Below, piece by piece: positions 15,811-24,259 of a DNA stretch of 39,343 bases (positions within the stretch are counted from its first letter, which is position 1; the number at the start of each line of letters is the position of its first letter). The stretch is from Chitinophagaceae bacterium (GTDB lineage Bacteria > Bacteroidota > Bacteroidia > Chitinophagales > Chitinophagaceae). Location of the stretch: the NCBI GenBank assembly GCA_022841365.1, contig JALHRP010000039.1, positions 1-39,343 of the forward strand. The letters run 5' to 3'. Both the position numbers and the translations under genes were made by a program. The notes under the pieces were generated by a model. That model saw only the letters and a list, made by a program, of their open reading frames with translations, was not told where the DNA came from and did not search any database.

Positions 15811-16707
15811 TCAAATATTTTTACACAAATACTTTTCATTAAACTTTAACTCCGGCTGCTTTTCAAATATCCCAAACACCGTACTGCCGCTTCCGGTCAT
15901 GCTTGCATACACAGCACCTTCATCATACAACTGCTGTTTGATGCTTGCAATTTCGGGATAGGCTTTGCTTACCGGTTCTTCAAAATCGTTGATGAGTTGA
16001 TCTTTCCAGGTTTCAATCGGCTGTTGAATGATTGTTCTCAGGTCGGCCCACGCCTCGTGGTCTGACCTGCGTTGAACCTGCTGAAATGCCCAACCCGTAT
16101 TTACATGTATACCCGGATTTACAATAGCAACATGATACGATGATAAATCAAGTTCAACTGTTTCTAAAATTTCACCTCTGCCCGTTGCATAGCAAGGTTG
16201 GTTTACAATAAAGAATGGACAATCACTTCCCAACTGCAATGCATAATCAATCAACTGTTGCGTTGATAATTTTAATTGAAACTGATCATTCAATATTTTC
16301 AATGCAAACGCAGCATCGGCACTTCCGCCACCTAAACCTGCACCCATGGGAATGGATTTGTGTAAATGCATTTGAACGGGTGGGAGGGAAGGGAAATCTT
16401 TTTTTAGTAAGTGATAGGCTTTGATGCAGAGATTATTTGCTTCGTCGCCGGGAATAGATAAGCCGGTGGATGAAAAAGAAATGTGAGTAGTGAGTGGTGA
16501 GTCGTGCTTGCTCTCGGTAGCTTTAGCGGAGGAGAGAGTGGTCTTACTGTCGTCCATCGTCCGTCGTCCGTCGTCTATTCTAACCACTTCCAACGCATCT
16601 CTCCACTTCACCGGATAAAAAACTGTTTCCAGATTATGATACCCATCTTCCCGTTTGTTGAGAATGCGTAAGCCGAGATTGATCTTGCAATTGGGGAAGG
16701 AAATCAT
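15811..16707 (-). CDS. ispE: 4-diphosphocytidyl-2-C-methyl-D-erythritol kinase, with two apparent in-frame repeat insertions
   Basis: A GHMP-family kinase: N-terminal NCKINLGLRILNKREDGYHN, the P-loop PMGAGLGGGSADAAFAL and the C-terminal YASMTGSGSTVFGIF are all typical of IspE. It phosphorylates CDP-methylerythritol in the non-mevalonate isoprenoid pathway. At 298 residues it is longer than usual. Residues ~43-75 (DDGRRTMDDSKTTLSSAKAT...) do not fit the family; their DNA (16483-16581) is made of GACGACGGAC repeats, a CTCTC/GAGAG hairpin and TGAGTGGTGAG-type text. A second patch, RRSDHEAWADL, is encoded by a palindrome (16040-16068). Both keep frame, and the catalytic motifs remain, so the enzyme is probably functional. 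Confidence 0.9.
   Translation of the reverse strand: MISFPNCKINLGLRILNKREDGYHNLETVFYPVKWRDALEVVRIDDGRRTMDDSKTTLSSAKATESKHDSPLTTHISFSSTGLSIPGDEANNLCIKAYHLLKKDFPSLPPVQMHLHKSIPMGAGLGGGSADAAFALKILNDQFQLKLSTQQLIDYALQLGSDCPFFIVNQPCYATGRGEILETVELDLSSYHVAIVNPGIHVNTGWAFQQVQRRSDHEAWADLRTIIQQPIETWKDQLINDFEEPVSKAYPEIASIKQQLYDEGAVYASMTGSGSTVFGIFEKQPELKFNEKYLCKNI
16040..16068. repeat. Palindrome inside ispE
   Basis: AGGTCGGCCCACG / CGTGGTCTGACCT arms (11 of 13 positions pair) around a CCT loop, within the ispE reading frame. The arms share the GTCTGAC-type core seen in tilS and after the symporter gene. Confidence 0.65.
16483..16581. repeat. In-frame repeat insertion in ispE
   Basis: About 99 bp (33 codons) of low-complexity text: tandem GTCGTCCATCGTCCGTC units, a CTCTC ... 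GAGAG hairpin around GGTAGCTTTAGCGGAGG, and GTGAGTAGTGAGTGG units. It separates two conserved parts of ispE without breaking frame. Similar GTGAGT/GATGAG text occurs in intergenic gaps at about 22038 and 33510 and inside tilS. Confidence 0.7.
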
Positions 16708-16804
16708 GAATTGATAATTATGTAATTGATAATGGATAATAACCGTTGACCTTTTGGCATAAAAATTATCAATTATGAATTATTCAATTATCCATTTGAA
16801 GCAA
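16708..16804. repeat. AT-rich inverted repeats between ispE and the nuclease-domain gene
   Basis: Several AATTGATAATT / AATTATCAATT words arranged as an inverted repeat fill this gap. The same word occurs three times in tandem inside the ubiD-like gene (37578-37605). Confidence 0.55.
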
Positions 16805-17392
16805 TTATTTTTTTCTGTTCGAAAGCTCATCACGAATAGCAATGGCCCGCATATAGTCTTCCTGCTCCAGTACTTCGTTAAGAAGCGCCTGCAGTTCTTC
16901 AATGCTTAATGTTTTCAGATCGGCATTGCCTTCATTACCACCGGTTACCGTTACTTCTTCTTTTGTTTTTTTCTCTTCATCATCTTCCATCAATATACCT
17001 GCGCTTTCAAGAATATGTTCGTAGGTATAAATGGGACAGCCAAAACGAACAGCTAAAGCAAGTGCATCACTTGTTCTGCTGTCAATTTCAACCGTATCGT
17101 TATCAGATGAACATAATAATTTGGAGTAGAAGATGCCTTCCTGCAGATCGTTGATGACGATTTCGTGCAGATCAACATTAAAAGCCAGCATGAAATTTTT
17201 CATCAGATCATGTGTTAACGGTCGGCTGGGTTGCATACGTTCCAGCGCAACAGCAATTGCCTGGGCTTCAAAACCACCAATAACTATCGGTAACCGTCTG
17301 AGTCCGTTTACTTCGCCTAATACAACTGCATAGCTATGCGTTTGCGTGATGCTGTGAGAGAGTGCTACTATTTCCAGTTCAATTTTTTTCAT
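16805..17392 (-). CDS. Bifunctional nuclease (BFN/DUF151) domain protein with UVR motif
   Basis: 195 residues. The N-terminal ~135 match the bifunctional nuclease (DUF151) family: LPIVIGGFEAQAIAVALE, RPLTHDLMKNFM and the acidic DSRTSDALALAVRFGCPIY. After an acidic linker (EDDEEKKTKEE) comes a C-terminal UVR motif as in UvrB/UvrC and ClpC (EELQALLNEVLEQEDYMRAIAIRDEL). This fusion is common in Bacteroidota. Family members have been linked to nuclease activity and stress, but the exact role is unclear. Directly upstream (minus strand) a TAAATTTG box sits 10 nt before the ATG, which would make the mRNA almost leaderless. Confidence 0.88.
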   Translation of the reverse strand: MKKIELEIVALSHSITQTHSYAVVLGEVNGLRRLPIVIGGFEAQAIAVALERMQPSRPLTHDLMKNFMLAFNVDLHEIVINDLQEGIFYSKLLCSSDNDTVEIDSRTSDALALAVRFGCPIYTYEHILESAGILMEDDEEKKTKEEVTVTGGNEGNADLKTLSIEELQALLNEVLEQEDYMRAIAIRDELSNRKK

Positions 17393-17429
17393 AACCCGTG
17401 GGCAAATTTAAGGGCTTTGATTTGAATAA

Positions 17430-17527
17430 ATACTAAAAAGCCGATAGCCTTTAGCCGATAGTCGTCAGCAAAATTCTAACAACTTTCAACCAAAGGCTAT
17501 CATCTTAAGACTATCCGCTATCGGCTC
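17430..17527. repeat. Long imperfect inverted repeat between etfA and the nuclease-domain gene
   Basis: AGCCGATAGCCTTTAGCCGATAGTC on one side is mirrored by GACTATCCGCTATCGGCT on the other, with CCAAAGGCTATC between. It ends next to the etfA stop codon and may act as its terminator, though there is no T-run. Confidence 0.5.
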
Positions 17528-17529
17528 AA

Positions 17530-18495
17530 TTAAGCTACCCCTTTGAGTTTTTTTACTTCTGCTATCATCTTAGGAACAACATCAAATGCATCACCCACAA
17601 TACCATAATCAGCTGCCTTAAAGAAAGGAGCTTCGGGGTCTTTATTAATCACCACAATTACCTTGCTTCGGTTTACACCTGCAAGATGTTGTATGGCACC
17701 ACTGATACCGATTGCTAAATATAAGTTGGGTGCAATAGAGCCACCGGTTTGTCCAACATGCTCATGATGGGGTCGCCAATGTGCATCGGCAACAGCACGG
17801 CTGCAGGCTGTGGCGGCACCAATTAAACCTGCCAGCTCTTCCACCATTCCCCAGTTCTCTGGGCCTTTCAATCCACGGCCACCACTTACTACTAATTCAG
17901 CTTCACTTAAAGGCACCTGTCCGGTTACTTTATTGGTAGCCGTTATCTTCACTTTTGGACTGTCAACTGTAACCTGTGCGGCAACCACTTCAGCAGTTCC
18001 CTCACCGGCAACTGTTTGAAAAGAGTTGGGGCTGATAGAGATGATCTTCATTGCTGTGTTTACATTCATGTGTGCAAACGCTTTGCTGCTGAACACACCT
18101 TTCTTCACCACAAAGCCTCCGGCTGTATTTGGCAAACCTACAGCACCTGCTACCAAACCCGCTTTCAATCGTGCACTCAATCTTGGAGCAACGGCTTTGC
18201 CGGTTAAGTTGTGCGATAATACAATCACTGTTGCGCCGCTTGCAGTGGCAACATCAGCAATGGCTTTTGTATATAATTGTGCATCTACATGATTCAATGT
18301 TTCATTGGCAACATGATGAATTTTAGTTACACCATATTTACCAAGGGCAGCCACATCATCTGCAACGGTTCCTAATAAAACAGCTTCGGCTGCAGTGCCC
18401 AATTGTTTCGCTAACTGTGCGCCATAGGTTAATGCTTCAAACGAAGATTTTTTTACGTGGCCATCAGCAGAGTCTATGAAAATTAAAACAGACAT
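17530..18495 (-). CDS. etfA: Electron transfer flavoprotein alpha subunit
   Basis: 321 residues. The C-terminal FAD domain is clear: VVSGGRGLKGPENWGMVEEL, SRAVADAHWRPHHEHVGQTG, YLAIGISGAIQHLAGV and VVINKDPEAPFFKAADYGIVGD. With EtfB it forms the heterodimer that takes electrons from acyl-CoA dehydrogenases and passes them to the quinone pool through ETF-QO. It lies downstream of etfB on the same strand, 85 bp away, and the pair is probably one operon with the promoter in front of etfB. The family assignment is sure. Confidence 0.95.
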   Translation of the reverse strand: MSVLIFIDSADGHVKKSSFEALTYGAQLAKQLGTAAEAVLLGTVADDVAALGKYGVTKIHHVANETLNHVDAQLYTKAIADVATASGATVIVLSHNLTGKAVAPRLSARLKAGLVAGAVGLPNTAGGFVVKKGVFSSKAFAHMNVNTAMKIISISPNSFQTVAGEGTAEVVAAQVTVDSPKVKITATNKVTGQVPLSEAELVVSGGRGLKGPENWGMVEELAGLIGAATACSRAVADAHWRPHHEHVGQTGGSIAPNLYLAIGISGAIQHLAGVNRSKVIVVINKDPEAPFFKAADYGIVGDAFDVVPKMIAEVKKLKGVA

Positions 18496-18580
18496 ATAAT
18501 TTGAAAATTTGAAGATTTGAAAATTTGATGATGAGAGCTTGACAGTAGGCTAATTTTCAAATTAGCCAATTTTCAAATTC
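18496..18580. repeat. AT-rich repeat between etfB and etfA
   Basis: Repeated AATTTGAAAATTTGA words on one side and TTTTCAAATTAGCCAATTTTCAAATT on the other make an inverted repeat in the operon's spacer. It may form an mRNA hairpin, but could be just a mobile palindromic repeat. Confidence 0.5.
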
Positions 18581-19324
18581 TCAAATTACTTTGGCTTCCT
18601 CATGCAGCAATCTCACCAGCTCGCCCACATTTTCTGCATCTACCAGTTTAACACCGGCTTTTGCAGGTGGTAATTCAAACGATGCAACAGAAGTTAATGC
18701 ATCAACAGCCACGGGTTCTGCAACTTTCAAAGGTTTGGTGCGTGCACCCATAATGCCTTTCATGTTCGGAATGCGTTGCTCCGCCATTCCTTTCTGGCAA
18801 CTTACTACAACGGGTACATTCACTTCGCAGGTTTCTTCACCGCCTTCAATTTCACGGTTGATGGTAGCCGTTGTTCCGTTCAGTTCAAATTTTGTTGCAA
18901 GAGAAACATACGGTTGATCCAGTAACTCAGCAACCATACCGCCAATAGATGAACCATTGTAATCAATCGTTTCTTTACCGGTGAAGATTAAATCATAACC
19001 GCCTTGCTTTGCAATCTCTGCAATTTGCGAAGCAATATAAAAACTGTCGTGACTGTCGGCATTTACACGAATGGCTTCATCACCGCCCAGCGCCAGTGCT
19101 TTGCGGATGATGGGCTCTGTATCTGCAGCACCCACCGTAATTAAATGAATGATTGTTGAAGGATCTTTTTCTTTCAGTTCAATGGCACGAACCAGTGCAT
19201 ACCATTCGTCGTATGGATTGATGATCCATTGCACACCTTCCTGTACAAACTTTGTGTTGTTATCGGCGAAGGCTATTTTTGCCGTTGTATCGGGTGTTTT
19301 ACTGATGCAAACTAAAATCTTCAT
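18581..19324 (-). CDS. etfB: Electron transfer flavoprotein beta subunit
   Basis: 247 residues with the AMP-binding ETF beta fold: MKILVCISKTPDTTAKI at the N-terminus, NPYDEWYALVRAIELKE, the DLIFTGKETIDYNGSSIGGM segment and the adaptor loop PNMKGIMGARTKPL. It pairs with EtfA, encoded next on the same strand. A near-ideal promoter (19373-19404) precedes it. Function as for EtfA: electron carrier for acyl-CoA and related dehydrogenases. Confidence 0.95.
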   Translation of the reverse strand: MKILVCISKTPDTTAKIAFADNNTKFVQEGVQWIINPYDEWYALVRAIELKEKDPSTIIHLITVGAADTEPIIRKALALGGDEAIRVNADSHDSFYIASQIAEIAKQGGYDLIFTGKETIDYNGSSIGGMVAELLDQPYVSLATKFELNGTTATINREIEGGEETCEVNVPVVVSCQKGMAEQRIPNMKGIMGARTKPLKVAEPVAVDALTSVASFELPPAKAGVKLVDAENVGELVRLLHEEAKVI

Positions 19325-19372
19325 GCAAGCGAATTTTGTATGAGGTTAAAAATGGTTGTTTATGCAACTATA

Positions 19373-19404
19373 CAAAGATAAAGCTTTGTGCTTCACGTCG
19401 GCAA
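19373..19404 (-). promoter_or_regulatory. Bacteroidota-type promoter of etfBA
   Basis: Minus strand TTTTG (core TTG at plus 19402-19404), 21-nt spacer, then a perfect TATCTTTG (plus 19373-19380). It lies about 50 nt before the etfB start codon. Confidence 0.65.
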
Positions 19405-19430
19405 AATTGTCGTAAAAAATATTCACATCC

Positions 19431-19742
19431 ATGAGCAGAATTGAACAGATTGCAGAATTTTTAAAAGCAAGTCCCAACGACAGCTTTTTAAAACATGCGT
19501 TGGCGCTGGAACACATTAAGCTGGGTAATGATGAAATTGCAAGAATCGTATTTGAAGAAGTGTTGACAACTGATCCGGGTTATGTAGGTTCTTATTATCA
19601 CTTAGGGAAATTATATGAACGCATAGGCGAAAATGAAAAGGCTATTGAATGGTATGAGAAAGGAATGCAGATTGCTAAAGAAAAAGGAGAGCAGCATGCA
19701 TTGGGTGAGTTAAGGGGGGCGTTGGAGGAGTTGACTTTTTAA
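19431..19742 (+). CDS. Small tetratricopeptide-repeat protein
   Basis: 103 residues, cytoplasmic, built of about two and a half TPR units (LKHALALEHIKLGNDEIARIV and GSYYHLGKLYERIGENEKAI). TPRs bind other proteins; nothing more specific is visible. It is four bases upstream of the small membrane-protein gene and probably cotranscribed with it and tilS. Confidence 0.8.
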   Translation: MSRIEQIAEFLKASPNDSFLKHALALEHIKLGNDEIARIVFEEVLTTDPGYVGSYYHLGKLYERIGENEKAIEWYEKGMQIAKEKGEQHALGELRGALEELTF

Positions 19743-19746
19743 AAAT

Positions 19747-19956
19747 ATGTCTGACAAATACAGTGATACAGTTTCAAGGAAAATTTATCTTAACACATCA
19801 ATTGCAATAATAATTGGTTTGCTTCTGATATTTATTCCTGATACAAGTAATGTTCATGGAGCCGGGATCATCATTGCACTTGGAGGATTGTTTCTTATTG
19901 GATTGTCTATTTTGGGTCTTATTCTTTATTTGCTTGTGAGGTTTTTATCAAAGTAA
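19747..19956 (+). CDS. Small two-helix membrane protein
   Basis: 69 residues with two strongly hydrophobic segments (IYLNTSIAIIIGLLLIFI and GAGIIIALGGLFLIGLSILG, running on into LILYLLVRFL) joined by a short DTSNVHG loop. No family recognised. It lies between the TPR gene and tilS, with gaps of 4 and 11 bases, which supports a three-gene operon. Confidence 0.65.
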   Translation: MSDKYSDTVSRKIYLNTSIAIIIGLLLIFIPDTSNVHGAGIIIALGGLFLIGLSILGLILYLLVRFLSK

Positions 19957-19967
19957 TCGTTTATTCA

Positions 19968-21389
19968 ATGCTTTCAATTGGTGCTTTTCAACAATACATT
20001 CATCAACATCATCTTTTTCAACCAAAAGATCACCTGCTGCTGGCCGTAAGCGGCGGAGTAGATAGTATTGTATTAACCGATCTTTGTTACAAAGCAGGGT
20101 ACAGGTTTACTATAGCACATTGTAATTTTCAATTAAGAGGAGAAGAGAGTGATGCAGATGAAATATTTGTAAGATCACTAGGAGAGAAGTACAAGGTTGA
20201 AGTACTGGTAAAGAAATTTGATACGGAACAATATGCAGCAGCAAACAAACTTTCGATCCAGGAAGCAGCAAGAGTATTAAGGTATACATGGTTTGAAGAA
20301 CTGATTTCTCGTCAGACGCCCTCGTCGGACGAACTAATTGAACGAAAATCTGAATACCGTCCGACGGGGGCGTCTGACGGAGCCACTCATCATTCCTCAC
20401 TCATCACTCATCTTCTCACCGCCCACCATGCTGATGATAACAACGAAACACTGTTGATGAATTTCTTTCGTGGTACCGGTTTGCACGGGCTAACGGGTAT
20501 TCCTGTTGCCAATGGAAAGATCAAACGACCGCTTCTCTCTTTCAGCAAAGATGAGTTGATGGTTTATGCGCAAGAACATCAACTGCAGTTCAGAGAAGAT
20601 GCATCTAACCAGTCATCCAAATACACAAGGAACTTTTTTCGCAATGAATTGATTCCTGCCATCAGTAAAGTGTTTCCGCAGGTGAATGAAAATCTGCAGG
20701 ATAATATCAAACGTTTTAAAGAGATTGAACAACTGTATCAATTATCAACACAAAAGCTCATTCAGAAACTATGCAAACAAAAAGGAGCAGAGCTGCATAT
20801 CCCTGTAAAGCAACTGATGGAGTATAAAAACAGAGCGTTGATTTATGAAATTATTCATCCCTTTGGTTTTTCAGAAAAACAAATTGATGAAGTGCAGAAG
20901 CTGGCTGACAGTGATTCAGGTAAATATATTGATGCAGCTTCAATGAAATTCCGCCTCATTAAACACCAGCATTGGTTTATTATTGCCCCTTTGATTTCTA
21001 TTGAAGCACAAACTATTGTGATTGAAGAAAGCAATCAGGAAGTTGACTATGAATCAGGTCAGTTGACTATAGAGAAATTATCAATCAACAATCATCAGTT
21101 ATCAACTTCTCAAACAATTGCAACACTAGACGCTTCAAAGATTCAGTTTCCGTTGCTGTTACGCAAATACAAACAGGGAGATTATTTTTATCCATTAGGG
21201 ATGAGGAAGAAAAAGAAAGTCGCCCGTTTCCTGATTGATCAGAAATTATCCAAAACCGATAAAGAAAAAATATGGGTATTGGAAAGCAATCAGCGCATTA
21301 TCTGGGTTGTTGGACAACGCATTGATGATCGGTTTAAAATCACTCCACCAACAAAAGAGGTTCTAAAAATTAATCTTATCTCAGGCTGA
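19968..21389 (+). CDS. tilS: tRNA(Ile)-lysidine synthetase with an in-frame palindromic insertion
   Basis: 473 residues with the PP-loop SGGVDS (28-33), AHCNFQLRGEESDADE and TAHHADDNNET, followed by the substrate-binding and C-terminal domains (FPLLLRKYKQGDYFYPLGM). TilS makes lysidine at C34 of tRNA-Ile(CAU). Residues ~112-148 (SRQTPSSDELIERKSEYRPT...) are foreign to the family. Their DNA holds 22-bp inverted arms (20310-20331 and 20358-20379, one mismatch) followed by ACTCATCATTCCTCACTCATC repeats, replacing a normally short loop between conserved blocks. A second, AT-type patch (KLSINNHQLSTSQ) lies near the C-terminus. Core motifs are intact and the gene is essential in most bacteria, so it is presumably functional. 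Confidence 0.92.
   Translation: MLSIGAFQQYIHQHHLFQPKDHLLLAVSGGVDSIVLTDLCYKAGYRFTIAHCNFQLRGEESDADEIFVRSLGEKYKVEVLVKKFDTEQYAAANKLSIQEAARVLRYTWFEELISRQTPSSDELIERKSEYRPTGASDGATHHSSLITHLLTAHHADDNNETLLMNFFRGTGLHGLTGIPVANGKIKRPLLSFSKDELMVYAQEHQLQFREDASNQSSKYTRNFFRNELIPAISKVFPQVNENLQDNIKRFKEIEQLYQLSTQKLIQKLCKQKGAELHIPVKQLMEYKNRALIYEIIHPFGFSEKQIDEVQKLADSDSGKYIDAASMKFRLIKHQHWFIIAPLISIEAQTIVIEESNQEVDYESGQLTIEKLSINNHQLSTSQTIATLDASKIQFPLLLRKYKQGDYFYPLGMRKKKKVARFLIDQKLSKTDKEKIWVLESNQRIIWVVGQRIDDRFKITPPTKEVLKINLISG
20308..20412. repeat. Palindromic REP-like insertion inside tilS
   Basis: Arms CGTCAGACGCCCTCGTCGGACG and CGTCCGACGGGGGCGTCTGACG pair at 21 of 22 positions around a 26-nt loop, then comes CTCATCATTCCTCACTCATCACTCATC. 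The whole stretch is in frame in tilS. Confidence 0.75.
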
Positions 21390-21996
21390 AACCCGGATGC
21401 ATCAATTGATCCAGGAAATTTGGAATAACTCCGGGCTCCATTAAGATCGTAAACACAACACCCCATACTGCTCCCCATAAATGAGCGCTGTGGTTTACAT
21501 TATCACCACCACGTCTGTCCATGTAAATAGTATAGCCAACATAGAGCAAAGCAAAAATAATAGCCGGTAGTGGCAGGAAAAATACATACAGTGTTTGCCA
21601 TGGCGCTAATAAAATAAATGAAAATAAAATAGCTGTTACTGCACCTGATGCACCAAGACTTCTGTAATTGTAATTATTATGATGCCGAATATAAGAGGGG
21701 ATTTCAGATACAATGATGCCGCCAATATAAAACAACAGGAAGCCGATTTTCCCAATTTTAGCAGCAAAAAATAATTCCATTGCACGACCAAAGAAATACA
21801 AGGTTATCATGTTAAATGCCAGGTGCGGAATATCAGCATGTATAAATCCTGAAGTAATAAAACGATAGAACTGCTTTTTCTGTTTGATCATTGGCGGCCA
21901 GAAAATCAAATCATTAATGATCTTTTCGCTGTTGAATGCTGTAAAGGAAACAATACAGGTTATAATGATGATGGCGAGTGTAATTGTAAATTCCAT
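21376..21996 (-). CDS. Rhomboid-family intramembrane serine protease
   Basis: 206 residues with six hydrophobic segments. Catalytic features are visible: HLAFNMITLYFFG in the second helix (Asn62 region), GASG with Ser118, and AHLWGAVWG with His172, which together form the rhomboid Ser-His dyad and oxyanion site. These proteases cut transmembrane helices of other proteins in the inner membrane. The last 14 bases overlap the end of tilS on the opposite strand. The substrate is unknown. Confidence 0.9.
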   Translation of the reverse strand: MEFTITLAIIIITCIVSFTAFNSEKIINDLIFWPPMIKQKKQFYRFITSGFIHADIPHLAFNMITLYFFGRAMELFFAAKIGKIGFLLFYIGGIIVSEIPSYIRHHNNYNYRSLGASGAVTAILFSFILLAPWQTLYVFFLPLPAIIFALLYVGYTIYMDRRGGDNVNHSAHLWGAVWGVVFTILMEPGVIPNFLDQLMHPGFSLR

Positions 21997-22123
21997 TGAA
22001 TAAATGTAGATGCTTAAGTTTAAAAAGAAAAATTAAATGATGAGTGATGAGTTATGAATGATCAGTGATGAATAAGGCGCAACCATCGTAATTCAACCTT
22101 ACCCCGTACTTCATATCTTGTAC

Positions 22124-22597
22124 TCAACTATGATGATACTTTTCATTCCGGTTTATACTGCAGGCCCTGTACAGCTGTTCAGCAAGGATCAACCGCACCA
22201 GCTGATGCGGAAAAACCAACTGCGACAAACTCCATTTATAATCCGCCCTCTTCATCACCGCTTCATCAATGCCATAGGCACCGCCAATTAAGAACACCAG
22301 GTTCTTTGTGCTTTCATTGCTTCGCTTCATCAAAAAATCAGCCAGCCCTTCGCTGCTCATCTGTTTGCCCCGTTCATCTAAAGCAACTAAGTAATCATCT
22401 TTCTGCAGCCAATCAAGAATCATTTCTCCCTCTTTCTTTTTCAGATCTGCTTCACTTAACGAGCCTGCGTTTTTTGGAACGGGAAGAATGTTCCACTCAA
22501 CAGGGTAGTAATTAGAGATGCGTTTAGTGAATTCTTCCACACCGGGTTTTATATATGCTTCATGTGCTTTGCCAACACTGCAGAATCTGATTTTCAT
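22124..22597 (-). CDS. rlmH: 23S rRNA (pseudouridine1915-N3)-methyltransferase
   Basis: 157 residues starting MKIRFCSVGKAHE. The SPOUT-type C-terminal knot region is clear: LVFLIGGAYGIDEAVMKRAD, SLSQLVFPHQLVRLILAEQLYRA and a terminal YHH. RlmH methylates pseudouridine 1915 in helix 69 of 23S rRNA. The frame extends nine codons upstream to 22624, but family members begin at MKI. Divergent from the amidohydrolase gene. The gap behind it (about 22020-22123) contains GATGAGTGATGAGTTATGA repeat text. Confidence 0.95.
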   Translation of the reverse strand: MKIRFCSVGKAHEAYIKPGVEEFTKRISNYYPVEWNILPVPKNAGSLSEADLKKKEGEMILDWLQKDDYLVALDERGKQMSSEGLADFLMKRSNESTKNLVFLIGGAYGIDEAVMKRADYKWSLSQLVFPHQLVRLILAEQLYRACSINRNEKYHHS

Positions 22598-22664
22598 ACT
22601 TGAGTTATAAAAGATGAATCCCAATCAACCAATTGTTTGTAAATTTCGGAATAACACAACAACT

Positions 22665-24242
22665 ATGAGATTATTTTCTGTTGCAATTGCATGCCTGCTT
22701 TACTGTTCCATTTCTTTTGCACAGGTGGCTAAAGCTCCACTTAAAAAAGAAGGAGATGGTCCTTACACGCAACTGATCCTTCGTGGCGTGATGATGATCA
22801 ATGGTACAGGTGCACCGCCTACAGGCCCGATGGATATTGTGATTGAGAACAACCGCATTGTGCAAATTGCAGGAGTGGGCAGTGGTATTCCCGTAAATGA
22901 TGGCAGTCGTCCGAAATTAAAAGCAGGCGGCAAAGAACTCTTGCTCGAAGGTCATTATGTAATGCCTGGCTTTATTGATATGCATGGACATATTGGAGGA
23001 ACTGGACAAGGGGCAAATGCAGAATATGTATTCAAGTTATGGATGGCGCACGGCATCACTACTATCCGTGACCCATCCTGTGGTAACGGTCTCGATTGGG
23101 TGCTGGAAGAAAAACGGTTAAGTGCAGAAAATAAAATTACTGCTCCACGCATTTATGCATACACAGCGTTTGGACAAGGAAGCAAGCAATCCATTGTTAC
23201 AGGTGAGCAAGCCATTGCATGGGTAAGAGAAAATGCACAGAAAGGTGCAGATGGAATTAAATTTTTTGGTGCTTCACCAGTTGTGATGGATGCTGCGTTA
23301 AGAGAAAATAAAAAACTGGGGCTGCGCAGTTGCTGTCATCATGCACAAATGGATGTGGCACGTTGGAACGTTTTAAACTCAGCACGTGCAGGGTTAACTT
23401 CAATGGAGCATTGGTATGGTTTGCCCGAAGCATTGTTTACTAATAAAACCGTGCAGGATTTTCCGCTCAATTATAATTACAGTAATGAACAGGATCGTTT
23501 TGCAGAAGCGGGCCGCTTGTGGAAACAGGCCGCATCACCTTACAGTGAACATTGGAATAAAGTGATGAATGAATTGCTGAGTCTTGATTTTACATTAGAT
23601 CCCACTTTTAATATTTACGATGCTAACCGTGATCTGATGCGTGCAAGAAGAGCAGAGTGGCATGAAACATACACACTGCCATCGCTCTGGAAATTTTATG
23701 AGCCCAGCAAAATCTCACACGGCAGCTACTGGCATAGCTGGGGAACAGAACAGGAAGTAAGCTGGAAAGAAAATTATCGTTTGTGGATGACGTTTGTAAA
23801 CGAATACAAAAATCGTGGTGGCCGAGTAACTACAGGAAGTGATAACGGCTTTATTTATCAAACCTATGGTTTTGGTTATATCCGTGAACTGGAGTTGTTG
23901 CGTGAAGCGGGCTTTCATCCATTAGAAGTGATCCGTTCTGCAACATTATTTGGTGCGCAGGCATTGGGTATGGAGAAAGATCTGGGAAGTATTGAAGTGG
24001 GAAAGCTGGCAGATATTGTTGTGGTTGATGTAAACCCACTTGAAAATCTGCAGCTGCTTTACGGAACAGGTGCCATCCGTTTAACGGCTGATAATAAAAT
24101 CATCCGTGCAGGTGGCGTGAAGTATACCATTAAAGATGGTATTGTGTACGACTCAAAAAAGTTATTGAACGATGTAAAGCTGATGGTGGATGAAGAGAAA
24201 AAGAAAACCGGCTGGCAATTAAGACAGCCGGGTGTTGAATAA
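22665..24242 (+). CDS. Exported amidohydrolase-superfamily protein
   Basis: 525 residues with a signal peptide (MRLFSVAIACLLYCSISFAQ). The amidohydrolase metal site is present: HGH in PGFIDMHGHIGG, a candidate bridging Lys in DGIKFFG, His in SCCHHAQMD, His in MEHWYGL and Asp in TGSDNGF. The C-terminal SIEVGKLADIVVVDVNPLENL is typical of imidazolonepropionase-like/dipeptidase-like members. The insert between the metal ligands is longer than in small family members. It probably hydrolyses a cyclic amide or peptide-like bond in the periplasm; the substrate cannot be told. Start chosen because the upstream 17 codons would hide the signal peptide. Confidence 0.85.
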   Translation: MRLFSVAIACLLYCSISFAQVAKAPLKKEGDGPYTQLILRGVMMINGTGAPPTGPMDIVIENNRIVQIAGVGSGIPVNDGSRPKLKAGGKELLLEGHYVMPGFIDMHGHIGGTGQGANAEYVFKLWMAHGITTIRDPSCGNGLDWVLEEKRLSAENKITAPRIYAYTAFGQGSKQSIVTGEQAIAWVRENAQKGADGIKFFGASPVVMDAALRENKKLGLRSCCHHAQMDVARWNVLNSARAGLTSMEHWYGLPEALFTNKTVQDFPLNYNYSNEQDRFAEAGRLWKQAASPYSEHWNKVMNELLSLDFTLDPTFNIYDANRDLMRARRAEWHETYTLPSLWKFYEPSKISHGSYWHSWGTEQEVSWKENYRLWMTFVNEYKNRGGRVTTGSDNGFIYQTYGFGYIRELELLREAGFHPLEVIRSATLFGAQALGMEKDLGSIEVGKLADIVVVDVNPLENLQLLYGTGAIRLTADNKIIRAGGVKYTIKDGIVYDSKKLLNDVKLMVDEEKKKTGWQLRQPGVE

Positions 24243-24259
24243 ATGATGCAGCGGAAAAA

